A stretch of DNA of 64,000 bases from Nonomuraea spiralis (GTDB lineage: Bacteria; Actinomycetota; Actinomycetes; Streptosporangiales; Streptosporangiaceae), in NCBI RefSeq assembly GCF_014648435.1, contig NZ_BMRC01000009.1, positions 1 to 64,000 of the forward strand, written 5' to 3'. The first letter of the stretch is position 1. Every line of letters starts with the position of its first letter. The notes beneath the pieces are model-generated. The model worked only from the letters and a program-made list of their open reading frames with translations. It was not told the DNA's origin and did not search any database. The position numbers and the translations under genes are program-made. Shown here piece by piece: positions 8,258-16,125 of the stretch.

Positions 8258-9531
8258 GCGAAATCCTTCAGCGGGATGACCGTCCGGTACTTTCCGCCGG
8301 GGGCTTGCTGCGGCGGCTCCTCAGCGCGTTCCAGGATGACATGGTCCAGCTTGTGGTCGGCGAGCAGGCCGCCGATCCCGTCACGCACCGTGCTCCACAC
8401 GGTTTCCGGATCCGCCCCGGGCACGGGCAGCATCCGTATGCGCAAGCTCGCCGGACCGGTTTGGACGATCTGGTAGAGCTGTACTCCAGGCGTGCGGTCC
8501 ACCAGGGTGTTGAGCATCAGCGGCGCGATGACGACCTCGCCCCGTGCGGTGGCGAACGTGAGCAGGTTGGCCACGCGTCCCTGTACCTGTATGGCCGGCA
8601 GGGGGTTGCCGCACGGGCACGGGTCAGGCCGCTGCAGCACGCTGTCGCCGAGGTCGTAGCGCAGGATCGGCTGTACGCGGTTGGCCAGATCGGTCACCAG
8701 AACGGTGTGGGACGGCCTGCCCGGCGGGGTGGGGGAGTAGTCCGCTTCGACCGGTTCGACCAAGGCCCAGTCGCTGTTGACGTGGTACCAGCCGTACGCG
8801 CAGCCCTCGGTGAGGAAGGGACACTCGCTGGCGCCGTAGGTGTCGCGTACCTTGGCTTCGAAGGCGCGGGCCATCCGCGCGTAGTCGCCGCTGGTCAGCG
8901 TCTCGCCGGCGGGTTCGACCACTACCGGCGCGATGTGCAGCCGTCCCGACTCCTGCTCGGCGGCGAGCATGTTGAGGACGCTGCCGTACCCGAGCAGGAG
9001 GGCGGGGCGGAACTGGTTGAGCGCCTCGACCAGTTCGCGGAGAGGGGTGTGCACGGAGAAGAGGCGGATGGACTTGCGCTGCAGCCGGTGTGCGCGCATG
9101 CGGGCGGCGCCGGCCGAGACCAGGAAATGGCCGTTCGTCGCGGCCACGATGGCCATCCGTCCGCCGCCTGCCACGATCCGGGTGATGTCGGCGAGGTTCA
9201 GCCAGGACCCCATCATCCGCATGCTGAGGGCGTAGTTGACGGCGATGTCCCGATCGTCCTTGACGAAGATCGCGGGGTTTCCTGTGGTGCCTGAGGTGGT
9301 GACCAGCAGGTATCGGCCGAGGAACCGTCCACCTACCAGTTGCGGATCGGTGGCGAAGGCGCGCGCCCGTGCCAGCGTCACCTCGCGGTCGGTGGCCCAG
9401 TCGTCGTAGTGCGCCATCAGCGCCTTCTTGCCGGTGACGGGCAGGGATGAGGAGTCGTCGACGCCGGGAGGCAGGCCGCTGTAGAGGTCGCGGTAGTAGG
9501 GCGAACCGGTGCGGGCGTGCTCGACGATCTA
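8254..9531 (-). pseudogene. PaaK-like phenylacetate-CoA ligase family protein, 5'-truncated
   Basis: An adenylate-forming enzyme of the PaaK/CapK type. It has the P-loop YLLVTTSGTTGNPAIF, the adenylate-binding region DTYGASECPFL, RPILRYDLGDSV, and the cysteine cluster PCPCGNPLPAIQVQGR near the C-terminal subdomain. The first ATG is at 9417, but homologous codons (VEHARTGSPYYRDLYSGLP) continue upstream to an in-frame TAG at about 9531, beyond which IS-derived sequence begins. The first 50 or more residues of the family are therefore missing and the protein is probably inactive, although the frame is otherwise intact for 387 codons. The native substrate (an aryl or short-chain acid) cannot be told. 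Confidence 0.7.
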
Positions 9532-9539
9532 GTGCGGAG

Positions 9540-9722
9540 TGAATTCTGTTCCTGGCGATCTCCCGCGTCCGGCACTTCGTCGGCGCCGAAAGCTCGACCG
9601 TTCCAGCCCCGGTGGTGCGGTCGGTGCCCGTTGTAGTGGCGGTCCCCCAGATCCATCGCCAGATTGCGGACGGCTCTGCAGAGCGGACGCTGCCATGGCT
9701 GGGATGCCACGCCGTCACCCAC
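9540..9722 (-). pseudogene. Transposase C-terminal fragment
   Basis: The fragment NLAMDLGDRHYNGHRPHHR contains the YNGHRPH signature found at the C-terminus of rve-type integrases and transposases. It directly abuts the truncated end of the PaaK-like gene, so insertion and later decay of an element probably removed that gene's 5' end. Confidence 0.5.
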
Positions 9723-9779
9723 AGAATCGGGCGGGGCGCAGCGGTCCGCCCGGACGGCCGGACCGCTGCGCCCGGCGTA

Positions 9780-10709
9780 CTAATCGGTGAGCAGGATGTC
9801 GTCCAGGCACAACGTGTACGGCGCGTCCGCGCCGCCCACCTGGAACAACACCTGGGCCTCCTGGTCCGACACCTTGGCGGTGTTCTGGTAGGCGTAGGTC
9901 CTGGATCCGGTGCCGACCTCGGGGTAGCCGTCCACGATCGCGGCGTGCGTCTCACCGCTGCCCTGGACCACCGACCTGATCTTCGCCGTCCGCGTCGCCG
10001 ACGCCTTGAAGCTCAGCCGGTACGTCTTCCCGGCCTCCACGGCGATGCCGCTCTGCCCGACCATCGCGGCCCACACGTTGTCACCACCCGCGGGAACCTG
10101 GGCGCACAACCGCCCGCCCGTCACCTTGATCGGGGTGTTCTTGGAGGCCCACCAACCCTTGACCCCGTTGTCCAGCGAGCCGTTCACCACACTCTGGTGC
10201 ACGGGCACGAGGGAGACATTGTCCAGGCACAACGTGTACGGCGTGTCCGCGCCGCCCACCTGGAACAACACCTGGGCCTCCGAGTCCGACACCTTGGCCG
10301 TGGCCGCATAGGTGAACTTCTTCGGGCTGTCGCCGACCTCGGGGTAGCCGTCCACGATCGCGGCGTGCGTCTCGCCGCTGCCCTGGACCACCGACCTGAT
10401 CCTCGTCGTCTTCGTAGCGGTCGCCTCGAAGCTCAACTGGTAGGTCTGTCCGGCCCGGACCGCGATGCCGCTCTGCCCGACCATCGCGGCCCACACGTTG
10501 TCACCACCTGCGGGGACCTGGGCGCACAACCGCCCGCCCGTCACCTTGATCGGCGTGTTCTTGGAGGCCCACCAACCCTTGACCCCGCTGTCCAGCGAGC
10601 CGTTCACCACGACGTCGCCGGCGGGCGCGGCGGCGTACGCGGGAGTCGCCGCCGCGGCCATTGCCACGAAGGCGCCGACGGCGATGAGACGCATCGAAAG
10701 AGAATTCAT
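9780..10709 (-). CDS. Secreted protein with two near-identical carbohydrate-binding-like modules
   Basis: A 309-residue exported protein. A Sec signal peptide is evident (MNSLSMRLIAVGAFVAMAA ending TPAYA-AP). Two modules of about 140 residues follow. Each begins VVNGSLDSGVKGWWASKNTP, contains CAQVPAGGDNVWAAMVGQSG and VVQGSGETHAAIVDGYPEVG, and ends YTLCLDNVSLV. This is the layout of CBM4/9/CBM22-like jelly-roll domains with one conserved disulphide pair per module. No catalytic domain is attached, so a ligand-binding or surface role is inferred. Start 10709 is chosen because the signal peptide begins there; in-frame codons further upstream do not look like coding sequence. Confidence 0.8.
   Translation of the reverse strand: MNSLSMRLIAVGAFVAMAAAATPAYAAAPAGDVVVNGSLDSGVKGWWASKNTPIKVTGGRLCAQVPAGGDNVWAAMVGQSGIAVRAGQTYQLSFEATATKTTRIRSVVQGSGETHAAIVDGYPEVGDSPKKFTYAATAKVSDSEAQVLFQVGGADTPYTLCLDNVSLVPVHQSVVNGSLDNGVKGWWASKNTPIKVTGGRLCAQVPAGGDNVWAAMVGQSGIAVEAGKTYRLSFKASATRTAKIRSVVQGSGETHAAIVDGYPEVGTGSRTYAYQNTAKVSDQEAQVLFQVGGADAPYTLCLDDILLTD
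9801..10610 (-). repeat. Tandem 420-bp intragenic duplication
   Basis: The two module-coding segments (about 9802-10190 and 10222-10610) are offset by exactly 420 bp (140 codons). They are almost identical in long stretches at the DNA level, for example the blocks around 10060-10190 and 10480-10610. This indicates recent duplication or ongoing gene conversion. Confidence 0.85.
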
Positions 10710-10968
10710 GAAAAATGATCTTAGGAAGGACGTCACCAGCAGGACAGAGCCAATTCGTAGTCGTGCGGTTGGGCCAACCCCGCTGCGGGTGGCCATCCCG
10801 GGGTGCCGTCAACGGCTGCGTCACCGGCCCGGACGTAGATGATCAGGCCGCATGCCGTTGGGCATGGACGCCCTGGTCGAGCACCGGCGGTGAGCGTCAT
10901 CGCGGCCGCTCGGCGTAGTGGGGTGATCCCAGGCCGGGTTGTCGGTGGCGTCTGCGACCGTGTGCTGC

Positions 10969-11463
10969 GTGGGTGAGCTGATCGAGCGGGTGGATGAACA
11001 GGACCGCGTGCTGCACGTCGTGGAGCGCGCGGAGGCGGTGCGTCGGCGGTGGATCCATCGGATCGCGACGACGATCTGCCGCGATCCGACGGGGCGAATC
11101 CTCGTGCTGCGCCGAGCCGAGGTGCATGTTCGTTTTCCCGGCCACTATGACGTGCTGGTCGGCGGCGCCGTGGGCGTGGGCGAGTCGTACGAGGACGCGG
11201 CGGCCCGCGAACTGGTCGAGGAACTGGGTGCCGGCGTCCCGGTCCGCTTCTTGTTCAAGTTCCTGTGCCGGGACGGGCTCGGCCCTGTCTGGTTCGGGGT
11301 GCACGAGGCCTTGATCGCCGAGCCATTGTCTCCGGATCCGTCCGAGATCGCCTGGCATGCCTGGCTCACGGAGCCCGAGCTGCGAACCGTGGTCGACCGA
11401 GGGCCCTTCGTTCCAGGTGGGCGAGAAGCCCTGCGCCGATACCTTGGCCGCTCGGCTGAGTGA
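10969..11463 (+). CDS. NUDIX hydrolase
   Basis: A NUDIX-fold pyrophosphohydrolase of about 164 residues. The Nudix box is complete: GGAVGVGESYEDAAARELVEELG (starting near residue 65), with the REL-EE metal-binding core. The N-terminal ELIERVDEQDRVLHVVERAE is typical of the IDI/YfcD-like subgroup that acts on small nucleoside or prenyl diphosphates, although the true substrate is unknown. GTG 10969 is chosen as start because the conserved region begins GELIERVDE; an upstream TTG at 10939 is possible. It stands alone between a leftward and a decayed leftward gene. Confidence 0.85.
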   Translation: MGELIERVDEQDRVLHVVERAEAVRRRWIHRIATTICRDPTGRILVLRRAEVHVRFPGHYDVLVGGAVGVGESYEDAAARELVEELGAGVPVRFLFKFLCRDGLGPVWFGVHEALIAEPLSPDPSEIAWHAWLTEPELRTVVDRGPFVPGGREALRRYLGRSAE

Positions 11464-11503
11464 CGAACACCCACTGGAACCCCCAGGACGCCGGGCCGCG
11501 GCT

Positions 11504-11945
11504 TCAGGTCTGGCGGGAGTCTCGGCGAGGTGGCCGTGGCATGAGTACACGCAGGAACGTCGAGGGCGCGTACAGACTGAGCGGGGTTCGCAGGGCGGTG
11601 AAGACCTGGAGGAAGGCCAGGTGGACCTCAGGGTCTCGGGTGCCTGCCGCCCACAGGCGGCTCAGGTATCGGGCCGCGAAGCCCCGCGCGGGCGAGGCCC
11701 CGGAGGTGCCGCCGGGGGGCCATGTGCCAGAAGGTACGGTTCGCTCTTGCGAGCCGATGATGGTAGCGCCGGGCCAGGTCAGCGGGTTCATGGCCGCCCT
11801 TCAGGCAGTCGCTGAGGAGGACCGCGCCGAACGCCGCGGTGGTCATGCCCTGGGCGTAGAGGGGGTCGAAGCAGTACGCGGCGTCGCCGGTCAACAGGAG
11901 ATTGCCCGGACGGCCCGGTCCTGCGGTGATCAGGCGGCGGCGATC
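11504..11945 (-). pseudogene. FAD-dependent oxidoreductase/monooxygenase, C-terminal remnant with frameshift
   Basis: The fragment LLLTGDAAYCFDPLYAQGMTT is the classic FAD-binding GD motif of group A flavin monooxygenases and halogenase-like proteins. It continues into DLARRYHHRLARANRTFWHMA. The reading frame then shifts, and the rest of the family C-terminus (RYLSRLWAAGTRDPEVHLAFLQV, LYAPSTFLRVL) is found in the next frame down to 11504. The N-terminal Rossmann half is absent. It is divergent to the secreted-protein gene at 12124 across an operator-like region. Confidence 0.65.
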
Positions 11946-11999
11946 GGCGGTGGCGCGGGTGGCAGGAGCCGTCGGGCTCGCGTCACGGCGATAGTCGCC

Positions 12000-12049
12000 T
12001 TACTGAGAGTAACTGTTTGCGGTCTTGCAACTACTGTAAGTAGTCGCAA
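12000..12049. promoter_or_regulatory. Two operator-like palindromes
   Basis: TTACTGAGAGTAA (12000-12012) is a perfect 5-bp-arm dyad. It is followed by a 25-bp inverted repeat with 11-bp arms, TTGCAACTACT (12025-12035) and AGTAGTCGCAA (12039-12049), with one mismatch. Such sites are typical of MarR, HxlR or TetR repressors. They lie between the decayed oxidoreductase and the secreted-protein gene. Confidence 0.6.
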
Positions 12050-12123
12050 TGGTGGGAGGGACCGCCCGGGTGCTTTCAAAGCGATGACACAGGCGCCCGG
12101 TCAGCACCCCCAGAGGAGTTCCC

Positions 12124-12669
12124 TTGTCACAGTTCCCTCGCGTCGCCGCCCTGCTGGCCACGGTGATCGCCACCGCCGGCCTCACCTCCCTCACCACGCC
12201 CGCCTACGCCGCCGGAAGCGTCACCTGTGACACCTCCGGCACCATGTACTTCAAGCCCGGAGTACAGATCGTCCCCCTCAAACAGGACATCGAGATCCGC
12301 GGCGCCAACGGCTCCTGCCGCGACTCCACCGGCCTCGGCATCGACGAGGCCAGGCTCACCGCGAACTTCAGCGGCGTCTGGCTCACCTGCGAACTCGGCG
12401 GCGGCGGCACCGGCCACGGCACCGGCACCCTGGACTGGACCCTGGACGACGGCAGGAAGGCCAGCAGCGACCTCGACCTGAACTTCGAAAGCAACATCGC
12501 CAGCGAGGTGACCCTGTCCGGCCAGGTCGTCGGCGGCCCCCTCGACGGTGAGAAGTTCTCCGCCCACCTCAGCGCCGACCTGTTCCGCGGCAGCCTCAAG
12601 TGCACCGTCGGCGGCCCCTTCGGCGGCGCCAAGAGCATCGGCTACCGCGGCGACCTCACCGTCGGCTGA
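12124..12669 (+). CDS. Small secreted hypothetical protein
   Basis: A 181-residue exported protein of unknown function. The start is TTG at 12124, supported by AGGAG about 6 bp upstream. A signal peptide (SQFPRVAALLATVIATAGLTS ... PAYA-AG) is followed by a compact beta-rich domain with four cysteines (VTCDTSG, NGSCRDS, WLTCELG, LKCTVGG), consistent with two disulphides. The pattern of glycine-rich beta strands resembles small actinomycete secreted proteins with no assigned role. Operator-like palindromes 75-125 bp upstream suggest it is regulated by a repressor encoded elsewhere. Confidence 0.75.
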   Translation: MSQFPRVAALLATVIATAGLTSLTTPAYAAGSVTCDTSGTMYFKPGVQIVPLKQDIEIRGANGSCRDSTGLGIDEARLTANFSGVWLTCELGGGGTGHGTGTLDWTLDDGRKASSDLDLNFESNIASEVTLSGQVVGGPLDGEKFSAHLSADLFRGSLKCTVGGPFGGAKSIGYRGDLTVG

Positions 12670-12965
12670 CCTCACCCGTAACACCTGAAGCTCCCTGAAG
12701 GGCCGGCGCCCGCAGAGCTTCGAGGTGGCCGATCAGAACGACGGCGGCACCGGCATCCGCACCTCCCACTGCGACCGGCCTCGACCGGTATCACCAGGCG
12801 GACGGATGCCGCGTGCGCCGCGGCATCAGCCGGCTGTGCTCCACCGCCAGGTCGCCCGGCTCCCGGCCGTCGCGCGACGGTTCGCGTCGGTGGTGTGATC
12901 CGGAGTGACGTTCGGACGGCGTGGGACGCCTGGCGCGAAGGGCTGACACCGCGGTGGTGGTTCGC

Positions 12966-13157
12966 CTAGTCGGGGGAGCGCAGGAGCATTGCCTCCACCT
13001 CGGCGCCGGCGTCGGCCGTGCAGACGTACGTGGGTCTTCCGGTTGCCGGATCAACGAAGTACAGGGTCGCACGCTTGCCGCACCTTGAGCACCAGGAGTC
13101 AGGGCCGCCACCGAGTTCGGCCAGGCCGACCTTGATCTCTGGGATAACAAAAGCCAT
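12966..13157 (-). CDS. Small CxxC zinc-ribbon-like protein
   Basis: This 63-residue protein has WCSRCGKRATLYFVDPATGRP near its middle and a later YVCTADAG, giving a CxxC-plus-C arrangement that suggests a metal-binding knuckle. The start at ATG 13157 (MAFVIPEIKVGLAEL) is preferred over a longer frame whose N-terminal part looks non-coding. No family is recognised. Neighbours are a secreted protein gene and a lipoprotein gene, neither obviously related. Confidence 0.55.
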   Translation of the reverse strand: MAFVIPEIKVGLAELGGGPDSWCSRCGKRATLYFVDPATGRPTYVCTADAGAEVEAMLLRSPD

Positions 13158-13683
13158 GCGGGAAGCGTAGGTCGGCCTGGTCAGGACATCTGTGGCGACA
13201 GCGCGGCTTGCGTAATCCATGCCCGTAGATTGGCCGACACGGGAGGTGACGGGCCGACCGGGGCGTGAGGTGGGATCCGGGAAGACTGGGCAGGACAACA
13301 AGGCCGTCAGCATTCCCGACGCAGGGGGGCGCCAAAGGCACAGTCGAATGGTGAGCCGGTCGCGAAACCCGGCCGGGCGCCAATGGCATTGTTCGGGATG
13401 TGGTCGAGCCGCGGATCGGCCAGTGCACGGCGGCCACGGTCCAGCCCCCGCAGGGGCGCCACGGCGTTCTGATGGCGGCCGAGCGCGTCCTCATGATCAT
13501 CCGAAGCCGGAGCAGCCTCGTTGGAGGCTGCCGATCGGTCTTCGGGCGGTAAGCCGGGTCGTCCCCTCGCCTGACCTGATTCAACGGGTCAGCGGTCCGG
13601 TGCCCACTCATCACATAACGATCAATAGGACTCCCCGCGGCGGCTCCGAGTGGCAACATCTGCGGAATGCCTTCATCTAGCGG
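13158..13683. other. Intergenic region, nothing recognised
   Basis: Frames across this 526-bp stretch on both strands have no recognisable protein similarity. The region holds the divergent upstream sequences of the CxxC protein and the lipoprotein gene. No clear promoter or repeat was found. Confidence 0.4.
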
Positions 13684-14631
13684 ATGGGTTTCGCCGTGAT
13701 CGCTGCGACCAATGCGGGCCGTCTGCTGGTGGGCCTTCTCGTGGTCATCGGCGCAACGAGTTGCGCGACAGCCGGGGAAGAAGGCGCCGCGAGCGCGATT
13801 CCAACTCCGCGCATTGCCGCCGACTTCACGCTCCCGCTGGACGCCTACGATCTGTCCGCGGCCGATCGCAAGATCGTTGACAGGGCCCGGTTCATGATGC
13901 TCGCCGACTGCACCCGGACGTTCGGTGTGGAGTTGAAGCCTCCTCCGCCGTCCCCCGGCCGGACCGAGCGGCACGGGAACGCCGATTACCTCGCCTGGCT
14001 GGGCGACCTGCAAGTGGAGAAGTACGGCTACGCCGGTCCGCCCGCACGACTCGTCGAGAACTTCACGCGGTATTCCGTGACCGATGAGCAGGCAATCCTC
14101 ATCGAGGGCAAGAGGCGGAAGTTCAACGGTAAGACCGTACCTGCCGGCGGATGCATGGGCAGGACGGAAGCGCTCCTTGATCAAGGGGCCCCGGAACTCC
14201 TCGGCGGCAAGGCCGCCGGAGTGCGCGTGGAGCAGGACCTGTTCGTGCTGGCCGACGACGCAGCGGATGGCGCGTACAAGGACGCTCGCATCCGCGAGGC
14301 CGAGCGGGTATGGAGCGACTGCATGAAGGATGCGGGCTTCGACTACCCGGACACCCTGGCCGCCAGGGGAGATCCGAGATGGGCCTACAACGCGGCGACT
14401 GATCAGCTTCCCAAACCCCGGACGCCGACGGAGATTGCGACGGCGAGCGCCGACGCGGCGTGCAGAATGGCGACGAACTACTCAGGCGCACGACAGGCGG
14501 CCTACCGCGACAGCCAGCAAAGAATCATCGCGAAGAATCAGGCTCGGTTGGACCGTATAAAGGTCATCAACCAGGCGCAGATCAAGAACGCGCGAAAGTT
14601 CCTCGCGGGCGAACTTGCGGTGACTTGGTAA
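13684..14631 (+). CDS. Lipoprotein of unknown function
   Basis: A 315-residue protein with a lipoprotein signal peptide: hydrophobic segment LLVGLLVVIG followed by the lipobox GATSC, with the acylated Cys near residue 27. The mature part is mostly helical and has four or five further cysteines (MLADCTRTF, GGCMGRTE, WSDCMKDAGFDYPD, DAACRMA). The repeated W/F-x-x-C-M pattern, as in WSDCMKDAGF, is shared by a family of actinobacterial lipoproteins of unknown role. Start ATG 13684 has no strong ribosome-binding site. A strong hairpin lies about 145 bp downstream. Confidence 0.75.
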   Translation: MGFAVIAATNAGRLLVGLLVVIGATSCATAGEEGAASAIPTPRIAADFTLPLDAYDLSAADRKIVDRARFMMLADCTRTFGVELKPPPPSPGRTERHGNADYLAWLGDLQVEKYGYAGPPARLVENFTRYSVTDEQAILIEGKRRKFNGKTVPAGGCMGRTEALLDQGAPELLGGKAAGVRVEQDLFVLADDAADGAYKDARIREAERVWSDCMKDAGFDYPDTLAARGDPRWAYNAATDQLPKPRTPTEIATASADAACRMATNYSGARQAAYRDSQQRIIAKNQARLDRIKVINQAQIKNARKFLAGELAVTW

Positions 14632-14774
14632 CCCCGACCACCGTCGCGAGGTGTTGTCGTCGCTGGTCCATCGGTTGGCTCGGTGCTTTTGCGGCCTCGT
14701 GGTGATGCCGGTCTGCTCTGATCTGTTCCGATGCAGGTGAGCTACTGGTGTGTCACGAGAACCAGGTGCTCCGC

Positions 14775-14808
14775 CGCGGCCTGCCGTGGTCGGCCACGGC
14801 AGGCCGCG
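14775..14808 (+). terminator. Strong hairpin, likely terminator
   Basis: Perfect 15-bp stem, CGCGGCCTGCCGTGG (14775-14789) with its complement at 14794-14808, and a 4-base loop TCGG. There is no U-tract, which is usual for actinobacterial terminators. It lies downstream of the lipoprotein gene, in an otherwise gene-free 370-bp stretch (14632-15000). Confidence 0.6.
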
Positions 14809-15000
14809 CCGACCGGCTCCGGCGCTGAGGGGGGCGGCGCGGGAGCGTAGGAAGGGGACCTGCGTGGTGGATGCTCGTTCGGGGTTCTCGTGGGCGCGAT
14901 CGGCGGCGGGAGGCTGTGTTGATTCCAGGTCTTGACGATGGCTCGTGGCCGGTGCTCACCTGAATGTGTTCTCCTTCCCAAATGTGAGGAGTCACCTGCG

Positions 15001-15294
15001 ATGAAGATCCGCCGATTACATGCCGTTCTCCTCGCCGCGGCTCTGAGCGCCAGTGTTCTGGCTGGTGTCGCACCTGCCTTCGCCGCCACCCAGACCAGCG
15101 CGTCCGTGGCCGGTGCGGGCTGGCCCACACCGGACTGGTATCTGCAGGGCCCGTACCAGACCCTGGCCGCCTGCGATGTCGCCTTTGAGGACGCTGCGCA
15201 GAACGGTCAATACACCGGGCTCGTCTACTGTCATTGGTTCCGCGGGGGTGGCCCCTATCTGCCGGGCTTCTACTACGAGGTGTACATCCCCTGA
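15001..15294 (+). CDS. Small secreted protein with one cysteine pair
   Basis: A 97-residue precursor. The start is ATG 15001 with GAGGAG about 11 bp upstream. The signal peptide MKIRRLHAVLLAAALSASVL ... APAFA-AT would leave a mature protein of about 69 residues, rich in W, Y and P, with two cysteines (LAACDVAFED and LVYCHWFRGG). No family is recognised. It resembles in size and style the secreted protein at 39154-39405 (short, aromatic-rich, one Cys pair), though the sequences are not alignable by eye. Confidence 0.75.
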   Translation: MKIRRLHAVLLAAALSASVLAGVAPAFAATQTSASVAGAGWPTPDWYLQGPYQTLAACDVAFEDAAQNGQYTGLVYCHWFRGGGPYLPGFYYEVYIP

Positions 15295-15720
15295 TCAGCA
15301 GGCGCACCGGGCATGCCGGCCGCAACGCCTGGGTGATCATCCGAGTTCCGGGCGCTGATCGCCGAGGCACGATGGGCCGTCTGACGTGGCGGAGAGTCGG
15401 TCACTCCCCGCTGCCCCGCACTGCGAGCTGGGGACTTCATCGACCGTGACCATCCGCACGGGCGCCTCCGCCGGAAGGGCAGCTCGCCCTCGCCGCAGAT
15501 GGAGATTCTGATTTCCCCGCTGTCGTCCACGGCGGTCAGAGGGCTGAGGAGAGTGCCAGCCTGATCGCCCCCGAACGGGGCGGTTGGCGGGTGACCGTGG
15601 GCGATGGCGGCAGAGGATCCATGAGGGCGGGCCGGCCAGGCGGCTGTCGGGCGCCTTGTCGAACCGGCCCTTCGTGCGACCTGGCCTGCTTCGGAGCTGT
15701 CGCACCGCCTGCGGGCCGAT
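15295..15720. other. Intergenic region, nothing recognised
   Basis: No recognisable gene is present in these 426 bp. The last bases lead into the palindromic promoter of the arsR-type gene. Short leftward frames here have no family resemblance. Confidence 0.4.
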
Positions 15721-15772
15721 TTGATCGTTCGGGAATTCTCGCACTATCATCGTGCGAAAATTGTCGAACGAT
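15721..15772 (+). promoter_or_regulatory. Promoter embedded in a long palindromic operator
   Basis: Arms ATCGTTCG (15724-15731) and CGAACGAT (15765-15772) flank inner arms CGCAC (15740-15744) and GTGCG (15752-15756), with AATT also pairing between them. The result is a 49-bp imperfect dyad. Within it, TTGATC (15721) and TATCAT (15745) are 18 bp apart and look like -35 and -10 elements. A repressor bound here would cover the promoter; autoregulation by the downstream ArsR-type protein is inferred. Confidence 0.65.
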
Positions 15773-15786
15773 TGAAGGTGGTTCTG

Positions 15787-16125
15787 TTGGCGCCGTCACG
15801 GGTGTACCAGCATCCCGAGGTTGATGAGATCGCGATCCCGCGCGTGCTGTTCGCGTTGAGTGAGCCGCTGCGGTTGTCGATGGTGCGGATGCTCGCGGAA
15901 CGCGGCGAGGTGGACAGCATCGAGCTGGGCCCGGACCTGCCGCGCTCGACGCTCACACATCACACCAGCCTCCTGCGCGAGTCCGGAGTGGTGTTCGTCC
16001 GTGCCGAAGGGCGCAAGTGCCTGATCCAGCTTCGCCACGACGACCTGGAGGCGCGGTTCCCCGGATTGATCGACACCGTGCTCAACGGCTACCAGGAAGC
16101 CGCTCCAGCGCAGGAGGACGCGTGA
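15787..16125 (+). CDS. ArsR-family transcriptional regulator
   Basis: A repressor of about 112 residues with an ArsR-type winged helix: IPRVLFALSEPLRLSMVRMLAERGEV, then the recognition region LPRSTLTHHTSLLRESGVVFVRAEGRKCLIQLRHDDL. The TTG start at 15787 is chosen because AAGGTGG precedes it at 5 bp and the predicted transcript begins near 15757; the longer frame would start inside the promoter. The metal-site motif ELCVCDL is absent, so it is probably a non-metal ArsR. Its stop overlaps the start of the MFS transporter gene (GTGA), so regulator and efflux pump are translationally coupled. Confidence 0.85.
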   Translation: MAPSRVYQHPEVDEIAIPRVLFALSEPLRLSMVRMLAERGEVDSIELGPDLPRSTLTHHTSLLRESGVVFVRAEGRKCLIQLRHDDLEARFPGLIDTVLNGYQEAAPAQEDA

